A stretch of 64,000 nucleotides of DNA, from contig OY740772.1 in the NCBI GenBank assembly GCA_963513935.1, forward strand, positions 105,423,989 to 105,487,988, given 5' to 3'. Position 1 is the first letter of the stretch. Every line of letters begins with the position of its first letter. The notes beneath the pieces are model-generated. The model made no database searches. It had not been told where the DNA came from and worked only from the letters and a program-made list of their open reading frames with translations. The translations under genes were made by a program, and so were the position numbers. Of the stretch, positions 1 through 11,838 are shown piece by piece. This DNA is from Aphrophora alni. Taxonomy: Eukaryota; Arthropoda; Insecta; Hemiptera; Aphrophoridae.

Positions 1-487
1 ATATTGTAAAATATACATTTGATGAAGTTAACTCTTACAACTTTATTAAGCAGTGGTTGAATATTGTACTAAATTTCTCATCGCTGACACACAAAATAAT
101 ACAAATAAAAAGTTTTCATCATTAAAGTCTTGTTTACATGGTTCAAATAATTTAGAAAATTAGTAAGTTTCGTAAAGCAAGGAGAGATCACGTACGTTAA
201 AAAATGTTTACTTTATATTTGAACCCTTGATTAAACGAATTAGAAACATTTATACTAATTGAAATAAATATAATACGAACGGGTATTTAGTCAAGACACT
301 GCGCAATTTTTTTTATTACTATGTAAGCTTCCTTAATTCCTGACTAAAATTATCAATTCCCATTGCACAGATTATTCCCAAATAAGCAACTTGATAAAAT
401 ATTATCTGTTGTTTTCATAAGATTCATTACTTCTGTCTTACATTACATAAACAATGAAGTTTTATCTATATTTGTATGTAGTTATAT

Positions 488-525
488 CACTACGGCCGTT
501 TCGGCTATTCAGCCATTTTCAAGTG
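488..525 (-). ncRNA. Hammerhead-like motif, twin of 693-730
   Basis: Reverse complement copy in the left arm of the foldback, with the same core variant and the same stem II, stem III and GTA. Identical features in both arms mean they share one origin and count as one observation. Confidence 0.5.
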
Positions 526-692
526 TTTCATGCTGGGTTTTCCCGTTGACTTAGTTTAAAATCACAAATTACGAACACACGACACATAACAGACACACAA
601 GTTCTTTAAACATTTAAAACATGATGCAGTAGGCCCACTGTCACAACGCGTACTCTGATTTTAAACTAAGACAACGGGAAAACCCAGCATAA

Positions 693-730
693 CACTTGAA
701 AATGGCTGAATAGCCGAAACGGCCGTAGTG
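693..730 (+). ncRNA. Hammerhead-like motif, U3-A8 type
   Basis: CAC, then TTGAAAA in the place of CTGANGA, one extra T, stem II GGCT-gaat-AGCC, GAAA, a self-complementary ACGGCCGT stem III, A, and GTG. CAC/GTG forms a short stem I and the predicted cleavage would be after GTA. The inverted twin is at 488-525 on the minus strand. Confidence 0.5.
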
Positions 731-1859
731 ATATAACTACATACAAATATAGACTATTGTGACGGTAAGTCTTAATAATATATCTAATTATTAATCAGTA
801 GTCGGAATGGCGAAAACAAATATGTATGAAGTTTTATCCTCAATTAGAACCCTCAGTTTCATCTTTCCCAAGTCGCTCTTAACCAACTCTTGTTCTATTC
901 CGACTAAGACGCTATACAGTATTTGAAGGCTAAAGATCTTCATTTTATGTTCTATTCAATTTTTTTGCATGAGGGATTGATTACTGAGAAGCGTTTCGCC
1001 TTTAAACAACAAGTAATTTTATTATTGCCTTTTTCAGACCTGGTTGTTATGTTGATACATTTATTTGGAAATATACCCAAAATGAAACTTCCAAAGTGGA
1101 ACAATCCAGCGCTCATACTAGTTACTAATATATTCGATTAAATCAACCTGTTCGGACTGATTGAATTAAAAGATGACTACATGTGACGCACGGTGGGGTA
1201 AGCTACTAAATTGTCTACTCACCCGATACAACACGACCACAACTAACACGTCCAAACTGGTTACTAAGCAACTCTAACGATATACTCAACCTTTCCAAGA
1301 AAACCTCTCGAATAATTGTCAGTCAAGTTGTAGCCGTCCTAAAAGGTGGCGTATCTCAAAATCATCCAACATGATTAAGACAGAATCGTAGTTAAAATTA
1401 GAAGGCTTACGCCAGTTTGTGATTTAATTGGAAAATACTGAAGAAGACCTGACGGTAACCCTAATATAAATGTTTTATAACGGCAAATCCCTGTATATAT
1501 GTTATATAATGGCAACCATATATGTTTTTTCGTTGTATAACTAAATAGATATAAGAAGTGATTGGAAGAGATATAATTATTTTTTTAGCAAAAACCTTTT
1601 AGAAATCTGAAGTTTAATTTAATGTAAATGAAAAGGTGAGAGTTTCAATAAAGTCGTATTGCAGACTTTAATGTTCGACATAAATTGATTTTTATTTTAT
1701 TTTTCTCAGAATAACTCTTAACAAACACATAACTGAAAGAAATCCTATAAAAATTTAGACTATTAAGGACATGGGCAGAAATTAATTACTCTAATCAATA
1801 TTACAAAGTTATGATAAATACAATTACACTGTAATTTTTTTTACTTTAAATAAGACTGA

Positions 1860-2320
1860 AATTTTGCCGCTTATTCCACAAATGGGGATTATTAAGTGAT
1901 TGAGAACGGAACACTTGAAAGAGGGCAGAAAAAGGTTGTTTACCCCGATAAACAGTTAGGAGAACTTTCCCGTGACACCATCTTTTACAATCAGTTGCTT
2001 GCCGTTCTTTGTGTAGTTATGTGTGACTTTATCTGATCACTTTTGAATTTAATCTTAACTAAGACTGCTCACGACTAGTTTTAGACTTTAGTTCATCTCT
2101 TAGATTATAGATTTAGTTTAAGTTCCCAACATGTCCCTAGGGTACTAGGTTACGTTGGTATTTTTCACTTTAATATTCTATATTTAACACTTGACAACAA
2201 GAGTTGATTTATACTCTCGAAACGTCGTGTATTAGGTTTCATATACACGAATGATGGGAAATCTCCAATTAAACAACAATAATCACACTATTATAATCCA
2301 CAACTAGTTTCAATCCTTGC
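1860..2320 (+). repeat. Dispersed repeat with hammerhead-like motif (copy 1)
   Basis: Part of this stretch (about 1985-2300) matches 39230-39560: both have a block around caatcagttgcttgc/cc and ttctttgtgtagt, and both continue into the same hammerhead-like motif and an acgaa(t/a)-rich tail followed by attaaac. The similarity is patchy and boundaries are uncertain. The motif and its tail also recur twice at 61318-61560. Confidence 0.55.
2188..2235 (+). ncRNA. Hammerhead-like motif, U3-A8 type
   Basis: TTGACAA stands at the core, then one extra C, an imperfect stem II (AAGAGT with ACTCTC), GAAA and ACGTCGTGTA. This is a member of the family also seen at 38818-38866, 39441-39490, 61320-61367 and 61432-61478. 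Stem II has decayed slightly. Confidence 0.45.
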
Positions 2321-3267
2321 AGTTCGTATCAACTGAGACCACGACTAATAAATAATAATTGTGGATTATAACAGTGATTTTTTTAACAAGGATTACCTCC
2401 TATATACCACCAACGGGCAGAGCTGTTAATCTTCAAATATACATGGTGCTCCATAAATATGAGACCTCTCTTGTATTTTCAAACTTTTTGATTTATTTAT
2501 TAAACTTCGAGTTGCACCCTTGAGGACCCCCCGTGAAGTTGAGGTTGACATTTTTTTTCAAGCATGTCCTATTTATCCAAAGACATTCCAAACGTTTCAT
2601 TTTTCTATTTCAATCCGTTCAAAAGTTACGGAATAGTTCCTATACTTTTGAAACACTCAATATATATATATATATTTTTTAATGCTCTCAACTCTAAATA
2701 GTACAACGGAGATGATATTTAGTACTATTGGATACGTAACGTGTATCCTATATCTTTATATGCCTTTCATATTTTTTCTATAATATAAGTTAGGCTTTTA
2801 ATATGATCACCAGTCCTATAGATATTATTTTAATTCGTGAAAGATGTAATGTTTCTGTTTATTTGCCAAAATTTTATTTTTTGGATTAAGCGATTTTTGA
2901 TATTAATTAGGAAAACTGGTGATCAACAAAAACACTACGTATATTTTATTTCTACGCAATGAAGAAAAACTTGCGCAGATCAACTCTTTGCCTCTTTTAT
3001 GTTAGAATTTACGTGTTGTAATTGGTTGTGTCAATGCAAAACAAAAAGGCTAATTAGGATTACATTTAGTTTAGTTCCGCATTCGTTGTCTAGTTTAATT
3101 GGTTTGAATAAATACTCGTATTTCAGGTTTGATTAACGTATGTTGGATATTTCACCCAACCCATAATGTTTAAATTGGTTCACCACACTAATTTACAGCT
3201 AAATAATTTATTTCAATTGGATACTCCTGTCTGTACTATTATATAAAAATCTAATGGTTTTTTTGTC

Positions 3268-3286
3268 TGTGTGTGTGTGTGTGTGT
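3268..3286. repeat. TG microsatellite
   Basis: About nine tandem TG units. Confidence 0.9.
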
Positions 3287-3657
3287 TACTCAATCACGTA
3301 AAAACTACTGGACCCACTGAGCTAATATTGTACATGGACATTCTTAGGGTCCCTGGTTAACACAAAGGCCTATTTTTATTTTTTTTAAATCATCAGGACA
3401 CCGCTCCACTGGCCTTGAAAACTCCCTTAACACTAAATTATCCATACTCCAATATACAATACAAATATACGTCAACCCCGTACGAAGGACAGGTACTCTG
3501 CTAGTTTTACATGAAGGATAAGGGTTTCCCATGTTGTACCATATTTTAAAAGTCTTTAGATTTTTTTTACTTCTCACCATTTCGGCGATCTAAAATATTG
3601 TTATTAATTTCATTTGCATCTTTATTATGTTTATATTATATATACATATATAAAATT

Positions 3658-4523
3658 TAATATACAGAGTGTCCCGGAACTCTCTGGAATTCCTTTATAA
3701 AATTGTTACTTAGGTAAAAAATAAGATATAATTTGTCCAATAAATATAGGCGCGAAAACGTTTAGTTTGTCATTTTGTTTTTTACAAAAAAATGTATACC
3801 TTTAGAAATAAATGAGATATCGAGTTCAAAATTGGGATACAAATATTTTTGTAGCCTTTTATCAACTTACAAAAAAACCAGAACGTTCTCTTGTATATTT
3901 TCAAAATGGCAACCGTTTAAAATTTTTAATATTTAATATATCCACAACCGCCAACTTTACCAAAAATTTCACTTTTTTAATTAGAAATGAATTTTTTTTG
4001 TATTTTTTCTTTACGTTAAAAGATAACTGAGTTATCGCCAAAAACTAAAAATTTAATTTCTTGGTAGTAGCTAAAATGTCTTTAATTGGCATTGATGTTA
4101 TATTTTTTATTACATTGTTTCATATAAATTGGCCTTTTTCCGTTATTGTTTATCAGATTTTTATACACTTTACATTGTTGTGTTTGTAATTAAATTACCT
4201 AAACCAAGGTATTTGTTGTAACTTTTTTAAGATTTGCTGTTTAATGTTATTTAAGGTTAAAAAAATAAAATGGCATCCATTTTGAAAATGGTTGTTGAAC
4301 ACAAATTTTTATTGGTGTTTAGTGTTTAACTTATAAAGCTCCATACTAAATTTCAATTCAATACAATAACCCGTTGTTAAAATAAAAAAATTTTAGTGAA
4401 AATGTAAGCTGTAAAGATAATGAAGGAGTTTTGGACATTTTAAATATGAGAATTTTATTTGTCTTTGACTCAGGAAAAATACCTTAAAAGGTCATCAGAA
4501 AGTTCAGGGACATTCCGTATATA
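3658..4523. mobile_element. Non-autonomous DNA transposon with imperfect TIRs
   Basis: The left end atatacagagtgtcccggaa and the right end, read on the minus strand as atatacggaatgtccctgaa, are imperfect terminal inverted repeats of about 27 bp. The interior of about 0.8 kb has no transposase I can recognise. Ends of the form tacag(a/g)gtgtcc are common in insect Tc1/mariner-like elements, and similar ends occur here near 24622, 27107, 34067 and 63513. Confidence 0.6.
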
Positions 4524-5477
4524 ACCAAACCCAAAGAGTGATGTGGCAAATTGGCTAAACCATGACCCCAATTTATAAATTTCAAACACCCATATATTTA
4601 TACAAGATCGTGCAGAAATAAATATGTGTTGTATGTGTTATGATATCTACTGTGAGTTAAAAATGGCAGACAAAATCACCTATTAACATGTGTATAGACT
4701 TATTTTTTGGTAAAAAAGCAAATCACCGTTTTTTAATTTTTTTTTTTTAAATTGGACTTTAAGTCTACTACTTCCGATTGTAATATTTCCCTTTTGATTG
4801 CATAATGATGATTGTTTTATTTAACTAAGGATTTGTTCTTTATTACAGATGTTAAAACAACCTTAATGAATTATTTGTTATCAAATAGGTATATATTTTT
4901 CTATGCATTTTAATATTGGTTATTTTACCAATTATTTATTTGTCAAACTAAATAATTATCATACATTATGTGGTCTGAAACACTAGACAGGTCCAGGGAA
5001 AAATGTGGAATATAAATTTTCAGTTTTTTATTGGCTCATAGAAGGACACTATAAAGTGCGTTTGAAAACTCTTGATTGAAGAGCTTCATCGAAACCGCAA
5101 TCAAAATAGGGCGTGTCAAAACTTACAAAAAAATGTTTCTCTAAGCTTCTTCAATATAATCATATTGATATATTTTCATGTTTTCTTCCCTCTATAGTCT
5201 ATAAGACGGAAGTATTTGTAAAAAATAAAAATAATTTTCACTATTTATTGAAGTGTTTAATTGATTATAAATCTATCACTGGGCTTGTAATTAATATATA
5301 ATACTTACTTTGTCTATCCATAAATTAAGACCAATAATTTTGTAAAAGTACAAGGTGTACACAAATTTAATTTAAAAGTCCATATTTGTTTTTTTTCCTA
5401 CGATTTAATTTGTATTATCGTTAAGCCGATAATATGAGCATTTTTTGTTTACTCTACCTCTACAAACATAATCATTA

Positions 5478-5483
<6 letters not shown>

Positions 5484-5528
<45 letters not shown>
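5484..5528. repeat. AT microsatellite
   Basis: About 22 tandem AT units, ending about 120 bp upstream of the first recognised exon. Confidence 0.95.
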
Positions 5529-5530
<2 letters not shown>

Positions 5531-5646
5531 TTATCATCTCTATTTTTAGTTATTATCTATCGCATTTATATTTCTAGTTAAAAAAAAGATATTGTATAAG
5601 TTATCAAAATATGAAATCTGTTATTTTCAAATCTGTATGGTTACAG

Positions 5647-5754
5647 AGCTGTATTGTAATTGGACTTGGGATAATGTCCTCTGCTGGCCTCCAACAAAAG
5701 CAGGGACTACTGCGACTCAAAGATGCCCGAGGGATAAAGGGATAGACCCTACGA
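5647..5754 (+). CDS. Dh31-R: DH31 receptor exon: N-terminal hormone-binding domain, first half
   Basis: The acceptor ttacag precedes the exon and the donor gtaagt follows it. It translates to LYCNWTWDNVLCWPPTKAG followed by TTATQRCPRDKGIDPT. This carries the class B ectodomain signature C-x-x-T-W-D-x-x-x-C-W-P with an AG and a later CP, so three of the six conserved cysteines are here. NWT is an N-glycosylation sequon. The exon begins two bases into a codon and ends one base into the next. That last base completes a Lys codon with the AG that opens the next exon, which supports the join. This is the first exon recognised; the upstream exon should end one base into a codon. Confidence 0.88.
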
Positions 5755-6577
5755 GTAAGTGAATTTATACTTCTTATATTTTTAACGTATTTCAGCGACA
5801 TTCTGATAAAAATAAGTTATTTTTTAATTTGTCTTATTAACACCCAGATAGACTTAATAAATCAGCAAATATTGTTGCTATTTTTATAATTTATTTATAA
5901 TGTTCCTAAAAAATCGTTTGAGAAAAAAACTGTAATTCAGTTATTGTAGCCTAAGGATCTATTGACGTATATGAAAGTTTAACCATTATAATAATAAAAG
6001 AGATTAAATTATAATTAACTGTCAATTTTAAGGGCGGATTTTCATAATGAAATGTTTGCGAATGTATTCTAGCTTTCAAATTATCTCTAATTTGATACAA
6101 ATATTAATTTTGAAAAATGGTACTTGGGTATTATATGGAGTCCTTTTTTTATACATGAAACAGGAACTAATTAAAATATCACTCTAATTTTAGTATTTCA
6201 TATATTATAACAATCTAACCCAATCTATTTGTGATATTCTCAACAAAAATTTGAATAGATATAAATAAATATTGAGCTTGACTTGTGAGATAATATTAGA
6301 TAGAATAAAACTTGAACACAAGATCTCACAAAAATTACGTTTACTTAATTAAATTAATACAGTTTATGTGTGGAAATTTTATATTAACATGCACCGTAAT
6401 ATAACAGTAAATAATAAATTATGACCGATACAAAGGTCTATATTAAAGTATAATATAAATTGTATTGTTAGATATTAGATTGGTTCAGAATATTGTACTA
6501 GTTAAATGTTAACTCTTATATGAAAGAATTTTATTCTATTGTATACTGTCTTGTGGTCTAATTACTCCACTCTTAAA

Positions 6578-6620
6578 GGCTTTCAGGGTTTCGAAAACTA
6601 TAGGTTTCCATCATCAGGCC
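6578..6620 (-). ncRNA. Hammerhead-like motif 3' of PLE
   Basis: The minus strand reads GGC, then the core CTGATGA, one extra T, a 6-bp stem II (GGAAAC with GTTTTC) around a ctata loop, GAAA, and a closing GCC. The GGC/GCC pair would be stem I. The base expected to be U just before the cleavage position is A, so this copy is probably inactive. Its position downstream of the endonuclease in the same orientation fits the hammerhead found in PLE pseudo-LTRs. Confidence 0.55.
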
Positions 6621-6829
6621 GTACAATATAGTCAAATCGCTCAGTAGAGCTCGTCACATAACAATAAAACACTAAAAAAACTACACGACATAAAACCATT
6701 AACAGCACATAGTTATTTTGGCCAAAATATCGCGTGTGATACCGGTACCTGGTAAATCTAGACTGCGGATTTATTGCTGTAGGCACTCCCTACCTTCTCC
6801 GTTATCTATCATGGTGGTATAGTATGATG

Positions 6830-7170
6830 TCTGTTTATCATGCTTACTGTCTTCTTTGCGACATCGTAAATTAAATTTGATTTGAAGGATAGTTTGCCAT
6901 TGAGGATATTAGATGGATCTATTTTTACACCTTTATAGATCTCGAACTCTTCTACGGAATCTATGTACGGGTACTTACTTTTTTTTAAAAAGTGTTAGAT
7001 TTGATATCCGTGTAGTTATGGTTTTTTTCGATAAAATGTGACCGAAGGCAGAGATTGTATTAAAAGTCCTCTCAGGCAAGTGTTCCTTAAATCTTCTGTT
7101 GGAAGAGCGGACCGTCTGTCCTATATAAAAATTAGGGTATTCACTACAAGTGATCTTGTGTATGCCAGTT
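6830..7170 (-). pseudogene. PLE GIY-YIG endonuclease domain, frameshifted
   Basis: The minus strand reads KTGIHKITC, then PNFYIGQTVRSS, RRFKEHLPERTFNTISAF and, after a frameshift, KNHNYTDIKSNTLF and VEEFEIYKGVKI. This matches the GIY-YIG nuclease of Penelope-type elements. GIH stands where GIY is expected and FYIG matches the YIG half. The R-x-x-x-H and E-F-E-I-Y blocks are recognisable. It lies directly downstream of the reverse transcriptase, as in intact PLEs. Confidence 0.8.
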
Positions 7171-7224
7171 TTATAGTATTTGTCTTTATTTATGTCTTTT
7201 ATTGAGTTATTTTAAAAATACGTT

Positions 7225-8217
7225 CTATTTAGCTAGTCTATGTTTTAGAGTATGACTCAATGCTGATCCATATTCTAAGACGTAAGTTTGCTCTTTCTTT
7301 TTAATAATGGGTTTCGTATTTGTATGTTTCCTGATGAGTTTGTCGATATATGAGCTCTTGTACCCATTGTATACTGCGATGTGTTTAATTATGTTTACTT
7401 CCTGTTCATACTTCTCCTTGTCTAGAGGTACTGAGATTAGCCTGTGAACGAAACTATTGTAAGCTGCCATTTTTATATTACGTGGATGATGGGAAGAAGC
7501 GAGTATAGTCTGGTTTGTTGTGGTAGGTTTTCTATAGATGTTGAAATTATAACTATTGTTTATTTTTAAAATTGATAGGTCTAAAAAGTTTAAATTATTA
7601 TTTGTTTCCTCTTCAAGCGTGAATTGGAGTTTTGTATGCATTGTGTTTAGGAAGTTAAGAAGAGTTTTTAATTGTCTATTGTTGCCATCGAAAAGTACTA
7701 TAGTATCTTCTACATATCTGTAATAGAAGACTATTTTGGCCTATTTTGATTTTTTTTTAGACCAGAGATATTTGTTTTCGATGTGGTTCAAGAATAACTC
7801 TGCAAGGATACCAGAAAAAGGGGATCCCATTGCTAAACTTTCCTTCTGAAAGTAAATGTAAAGTTGGTTGTTCAATTTATAATAGTTTTGTTTTAAAACT
7901 GTTTGGGTTATTGAAACGAGCTCGTGTATTGCAACACTCGTGAGTGAAGAATTCTTGATCAGGTTATCCCTCAAAATGTCAATAGCCTCGCTGATTGGGA
8001 CGTTGGTGTATACATTGAACGATGCCAATTTGTGGCTCTCTTTAAGTTTTAGATTAGAGATACGATCAATGAGGTCCATCTTTTGTTTTGTATGACAGAA
8101 GATAAATGATAGAACATAAAAATATTTGGAAAAGGATGTTTCGAGTTTTGAGAAAAGGGGTCCGTATAGTACACAAGTACTGAAAAAGGAAAAAAACCCC
8201 AAACGACAAAATAACAC
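7225..8217 (-). pseudogene. PLE reverse transcriptase, broken
   Basis: Translation of the minus strand gives SFNVYTNVPISEAIDIL and ESLAMGSPFSGILAELF, the PLE-type reverse transcriptase motifs (the usual forms are about LYTNIP and GLAMGSPLS). These are followed by YYRYVEDTIVLFDGNN. Further on come LNFLDLSI, IYRKPTTTNQ, SSHHPRNIKMAAYNS and HRLISVPL, the typical PLE region after the palm. A TAG stop interrupts the frame at about 7740, and the catalytic Y-x-D-D reads YVED, so the first aspartate is changed to glutamate. Both changes point to a dead copy. Confidence 0.87.
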
Positions 8218-8372
8218 AACTACACAAAACTGTATAATGCGTTTATATTACCTTATGCACACTAGTGTACCTCTGAAGATGATAGCAGAGCTATCGAAAT
8301 GTACATAATGTAATATAAACGCATTATACAGTTTTTGTGTAGTTGTGTTATTTTGTGGTTTGGGGGTTTTCC
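8188..8372. mobile_element. Foldback hairpin around one hammerhead-like motif
   Basis: Arms of about 62 bp (8188-8251 and 8311-8372) are near-perfect reverse complements, and the 59-bp loop holds a hammerhead-like motif with an intact core. It abuts the truncated 5' end of the PLE reverse transcriptase. Confidence 0.75.
8271..8310 (+). ncRNA. Hammerhead-like motif, intact core (C3-G8)
   Basis: Core CTGAAGA (8273-8279), one extra T, stem II GATAG-cagag-CTATC, GAAA (8296-8299), a self-complementary ATGTACAT stem III, and A at 8307 as the base before the predicted cut. All conserved core bases are present apart from the extra base. Stem I is weak. The motif lies in the sense strand of the receptor intron. 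Confidence 0.6.
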
Positions 8373-9814
8373 TTGTTCATATACAATCACCACAGTGCTC
8401 TAGTGATTTATTTACACAAGTACTGTAACTTATTTTTTTCCAAAGTTTCTAAGATTAAATAGACCAAAATGTTATAGGGTGCCCAGAACAATTTAATGTG
8501 TAGTCGTGAAAAAATAAGCGGGTTGCCGTATTTATACATGAGCTTAAAGATTATCTTCTTTTTTTTTTACTTTCTCGTTTATTATAGGCAGTATAGAAAG
8601 TTGTGTGACGAGTTAAATATTGATGTGAATTTTTTCGCTGTTATATTCCTTAATTAATCCAAAAATGCATATTTAGAACGATGTCCATCTCCCTGCAATG
8701 CTGCACAGTCCAAACGGATAAACTAATTTTAATAAAATTTTGTACGTGACATATTTTGGCCACATCTCGTGATACTTTTTCTACATTTGATACTCACAAT
8801 TTGGAGGTAGCACTATATAAAAATACAAAATTACGATTAACTCAAAATAGGTTCTTACAATTGATCAAATTTTGTTTAAGCCTCTAAGATCCATACAAAA
8901 TATATTGGTCAACATTTGTCCAAAAATGCCGAAGTGTAATTTATTGGTAAAAAAAACTAAATTTATCAAATGTGCTTATCATAAAAAACGTGATTTCTCA
9001 AAATCGCTTCTACAGATTCCTTTCGATTATAGTGAAATATGAATATTAATGACCCAAACTCAAATACAAAATCAACCAATCTAGGTAAGATCGTTTTCAA
9101 ATCAAATATTTGAATTGCTCCCAAATATATTTGGCAGTGCAATACGATCATAAGAATTTGACACATTCGAATCATATAGAGAACAACTTTTTCAATGATA
9201 CGATTTTGGAGAATATCCGGATCATTAATTTTCACACTATTCTATTCTGAACGTTTCTCCAGAGGAAGATGTGAAGTGGTGTTAAATTCGACGATCTATC
9301 TGAACATTAAATCTCTCCTCTCTTATTGATTGAAAAATATTTCATTCAAATAATGATATTTCTGCTATTATATGGAGGAGTCTTGATGATTTACCTCTTG
9401 ATGGAGGAGTATCTATGTTGTTACCGGAACTATCTGATCTCTTAACATTAATTCACGTTTGTTGTGATTCCTAATAACCATTGATTAACTTTAATTAATC
9501 GTTTAAAATACCCGCCCAGACGTTCAATTTTTGTTTATACTGAGAGTGGTTTTCTATCATCCCTTGTGGATTTTATCGGATCAATATCTGCAGTTTTGTC
9601 TATTGACTTCACCGTTCAATTACAAATTGATTAATTGCTGAACACAACGTTAAGCAAGAAATTGCTATCAGCATCAATACTCTTCGTAATGTATTCGCAG
9701 TTTTCTAGTCGTCATTCAGTATCGTCGTCGTACTATTGTAGCCTACTAATTGAGATACTTTCTTTTAATATAGTTAATTACCTTAGAGGTTGTCTTCAGT
9801 CCGTATATTGGTTA

Positions 9815-9860
9815 TAGCTACAGCGCTGTTTCGCCGAACACTGTCGGCTTCATCAGGCCC
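9815..9860 (-). ncRNA. Hammerhead-like motif, twin of 10127-10171
   Basis: The reverse complement copy in the left arm, with the same intact core, stem II and GTA. It is antisense to the receptor gene. Confidence 0.6.
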
Positions 9861-10126
9861 GCACTAACACATAGACACGTAACACAACACAACACTAACA
9901 CATATAAAATCGGAGTATGACTCGTCGTACATAAATAATAAAATTGTTTGTGGCCACATTATATGTCTTACTTGTCCAGCTGCAGGTATGGTACTGGATC
10001 TATACAGCTGGACAAGTAAGACATATAATGTGGCCACAAACAATTTTATTATTTATGTACGACGAGTCATACTCCGATTTTATATGTGTTAGTGTTGTGT
10101 TGTGTTACGTGTCTATGTGTTAGTGC

Positions 10127-10171
10127 GGGCCTGATGAAGCCGACAGTGTTCGGCGAAACAGCGCTGTAGCT
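10127..10171 (+). ncRNA. Hammerhead-like motif, intact core (C3-G8)
   Basis: Core CTGATGA (10131-10137), one extra A, stem II GCCGA with TCGGC, GAAA (10155-10158), a self-complementary ACAGCGCTGT stem III, and GTA with the predicted cut after 10168. Stem I is short, about 3 bp. Such a tiny stem III is known for PLE-type hammerheads that are active as dimers. Sense orientation relative to the receptor gene. Confidence 0.65.
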
Positions 10172-11838
10172 ATAACCAATATACGGACTGAGGACAACCT
10201 CTAAGGTAATAATTAACTATATTATACATTAAACAGTCCAAGGCAACACATTATACTTTTTTTTCTTTTTTATAATGAGGGAATTATTACTGAAGCTCTG
10301 TTGGCCTCCGGCAAGTCATATATAAACTTATAGTTCTCCACCGTGTTCACCGTTTACTGACCCCAGTGCCTCTGACGAGCTCTACAATTGCCCAGATCTC
10401 CCAAACTAGCTTCAAACGTTGCCCAGTGGTTTGACATTTATTGATCCTTCTGTGTAATAAGCCAGCTGTTCTGGACGTACTAATAGGTTGAATTTCAAGA
10501 TGCTTTAAAATTGCCATAGATTAATTTTTTATCAATACGATTTTACTGAGCTGTTTTACGATATAATTGTTGAATACTTTTTCTACGTAACGTTTATTCT
10601 CTCATTGACTATTCCCAGCTCAAGGTAAGCATGTCCCCTAAATGACCCTTAGAGGTTAATTTGACTTCGTACCAAATATATGTTTTAGTCTGAAGTTTTC
10701 TGCTATATCCAGTGTACAAATGCATCCATTCGTTTGACATTTTCAAGTCAAGTTCACTTTGAAATGACATTTAATGTCAAGGTCATACAACAAAACCCCT
10801 TTAAGTTATTCTGGATTTTAAACTCCTCTTCCTCATCCTTTATTTAGAGTGAACTCGTACGTTTCATACTTACTATATGTGTTAATATGGATGATCATTT
10901 CATATCCTTGATGGAAGAGTTCAAATGATAAAACTAAAACGTTTATTAAAACAAACTATGGATGGATCCAATAGTGTAAACTAAATTGAACGAAATAACT
11001 GTAATAAGGTGGAGTAATTTTATAATTAGTCGCCCTTGGTGTCATTATAATTAGTACACCTTTGATACTAAGTTGCCTAGAATTTTAATATCAATTAAAA
11101 AAGTTTTCTAGAAATAATTAATTAAAATTAATATCTAGCTGTAAAACTAATTAAAAAATGACGAGAAAATAAAACTATTTTGTAGCTAAATATAGGTTAT
11201 ATGACACGTGGCATTTATATTCTCTTCGATAGTGTTGATCTTGTCTTGTTGAAGCTGACACTCATTCTGTTTGATAAAACTTCAAACACTAATCGTTAAT
11301 TTCTTAGTCACCAAATTGTAACATCAGTTATCATTGAATGAAAACGCTGAACATTCCAACAATGTAACACTAATCTACAACATGCTGTTTACTCCATAAT
11401 TTATGAAATGGATCGTTAAGTCTTGGTCTAACCGTTGAAATTATATGAAACCTGTATTTTTTCTTTACACGAGTATTAGATATTAAAATGTAAATGTTTG
11501 CAATCTATAGAAAAAATCCCAGCTTGTGGATTGATTGCTGGAAAAAAAATGGAAAATTTTTCCGGCTGTACATTAAAGCGATACGATACATATCGTAAGG
11601 AATATGCTATCGTTATCTTATAACAACGATAACAAATATATCTTAAGAAAATACAAATATATATAAACTGAAAAAAACTACCATAAAACTAACGGTGTAC
11701 GTTTAACTTGGAACAACATTGCAGCCGAATTAAAAGACAGAAATAAAATATCATGTTTCTCAAGGAAATAATCACCATTTGAAATGAAAAATGGAAACTT
11801 TGAAAACCCATCCATAATATTTTTGAAATTTTTTTTCA

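Larger units (their letters stand above)
466..752. mobile_element. Foldback element with inverted hammerhead-like motifs
   Basis: Arms of about 97 bp (466-563 and 657-752) are near-perfect reverse complements around a 93-bp spacer. Each arm carries one hammerhead-like motif (488-525 minus, 693-730 plus). A 13-bp direct repeat, atgaagttttatc, occurs at 454-466 and 826-838 and could be the target-site duplication of the whole insertion. The layout resembles paired PLE pseudo-LTRs with the coding part lost. Confidence 0.75.
1..5646 (+). other. Upstream intron or 5' flank of the receptor, no coding exon recognised
   Basis: No upstream receptor exon was recognised here. It would need to end one base into a codon with a GT donor and carry the first ectodomain Cys. 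The region holds a foldback (466-752), a hammerhead-like repeat (about 1860-2320), a TIR-bounded DNA element (about 3658-4523) and microsatellites. The short open frames here have no recognisable domain and are treated as chance. Confidence 0.6.
6560..8217 (-). mobile_element. Penelope-like retroelement fossil, 5'-truncated
   Basis: Minus-strand remnant of a PLE, an element whose single protein joins a reverse transcriptase to a GIY-YIG endonuclease. In order from high to low coordinate it has reverse transcriptase sequence, the catalytic block, connector sequence, endonuclease and a hammerhead-like 3' motif (6578-6620). The coding frame is broken by an in-frame stop and at least one frameshift, so it is inactive. 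The 5' end is cut at about 8217, where the 8188-8372 hairpin begins. Confidence 0.85.
9770..10220. mobile_element. Long near-perfect inverted repeat (about 213-bp arms, 22-bp loop)
   Basis: Left arm 9770-9982 and right arm 10005-10220 differ at only a few positions (for example gaag versus gagg near the outer end) and are separated by 22 bp. Each arm holds a hammerhead-like motif. The high identity implies a recent insertion or gene conversion between the arms. It looks like a pair of head-to-head PLE pseudo-LTRs without a coding region. Confidence 0.85.

Noticed and set aside
762..770. gtaagt at 765 and other GT sites in 1-5646 considered as donors of a missing first exon
   Set aside because: The upstream sequence is part of a foldback or lacks an open frame with the expected Cys and phase.
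5068..5105. Stem-loop with ttgattg/caatcaa and tcgaaacc considered as another hammerhead-like motif
   Set aside because: The core before GAAAC cannot be aligned to CTGANGA with a stem II.
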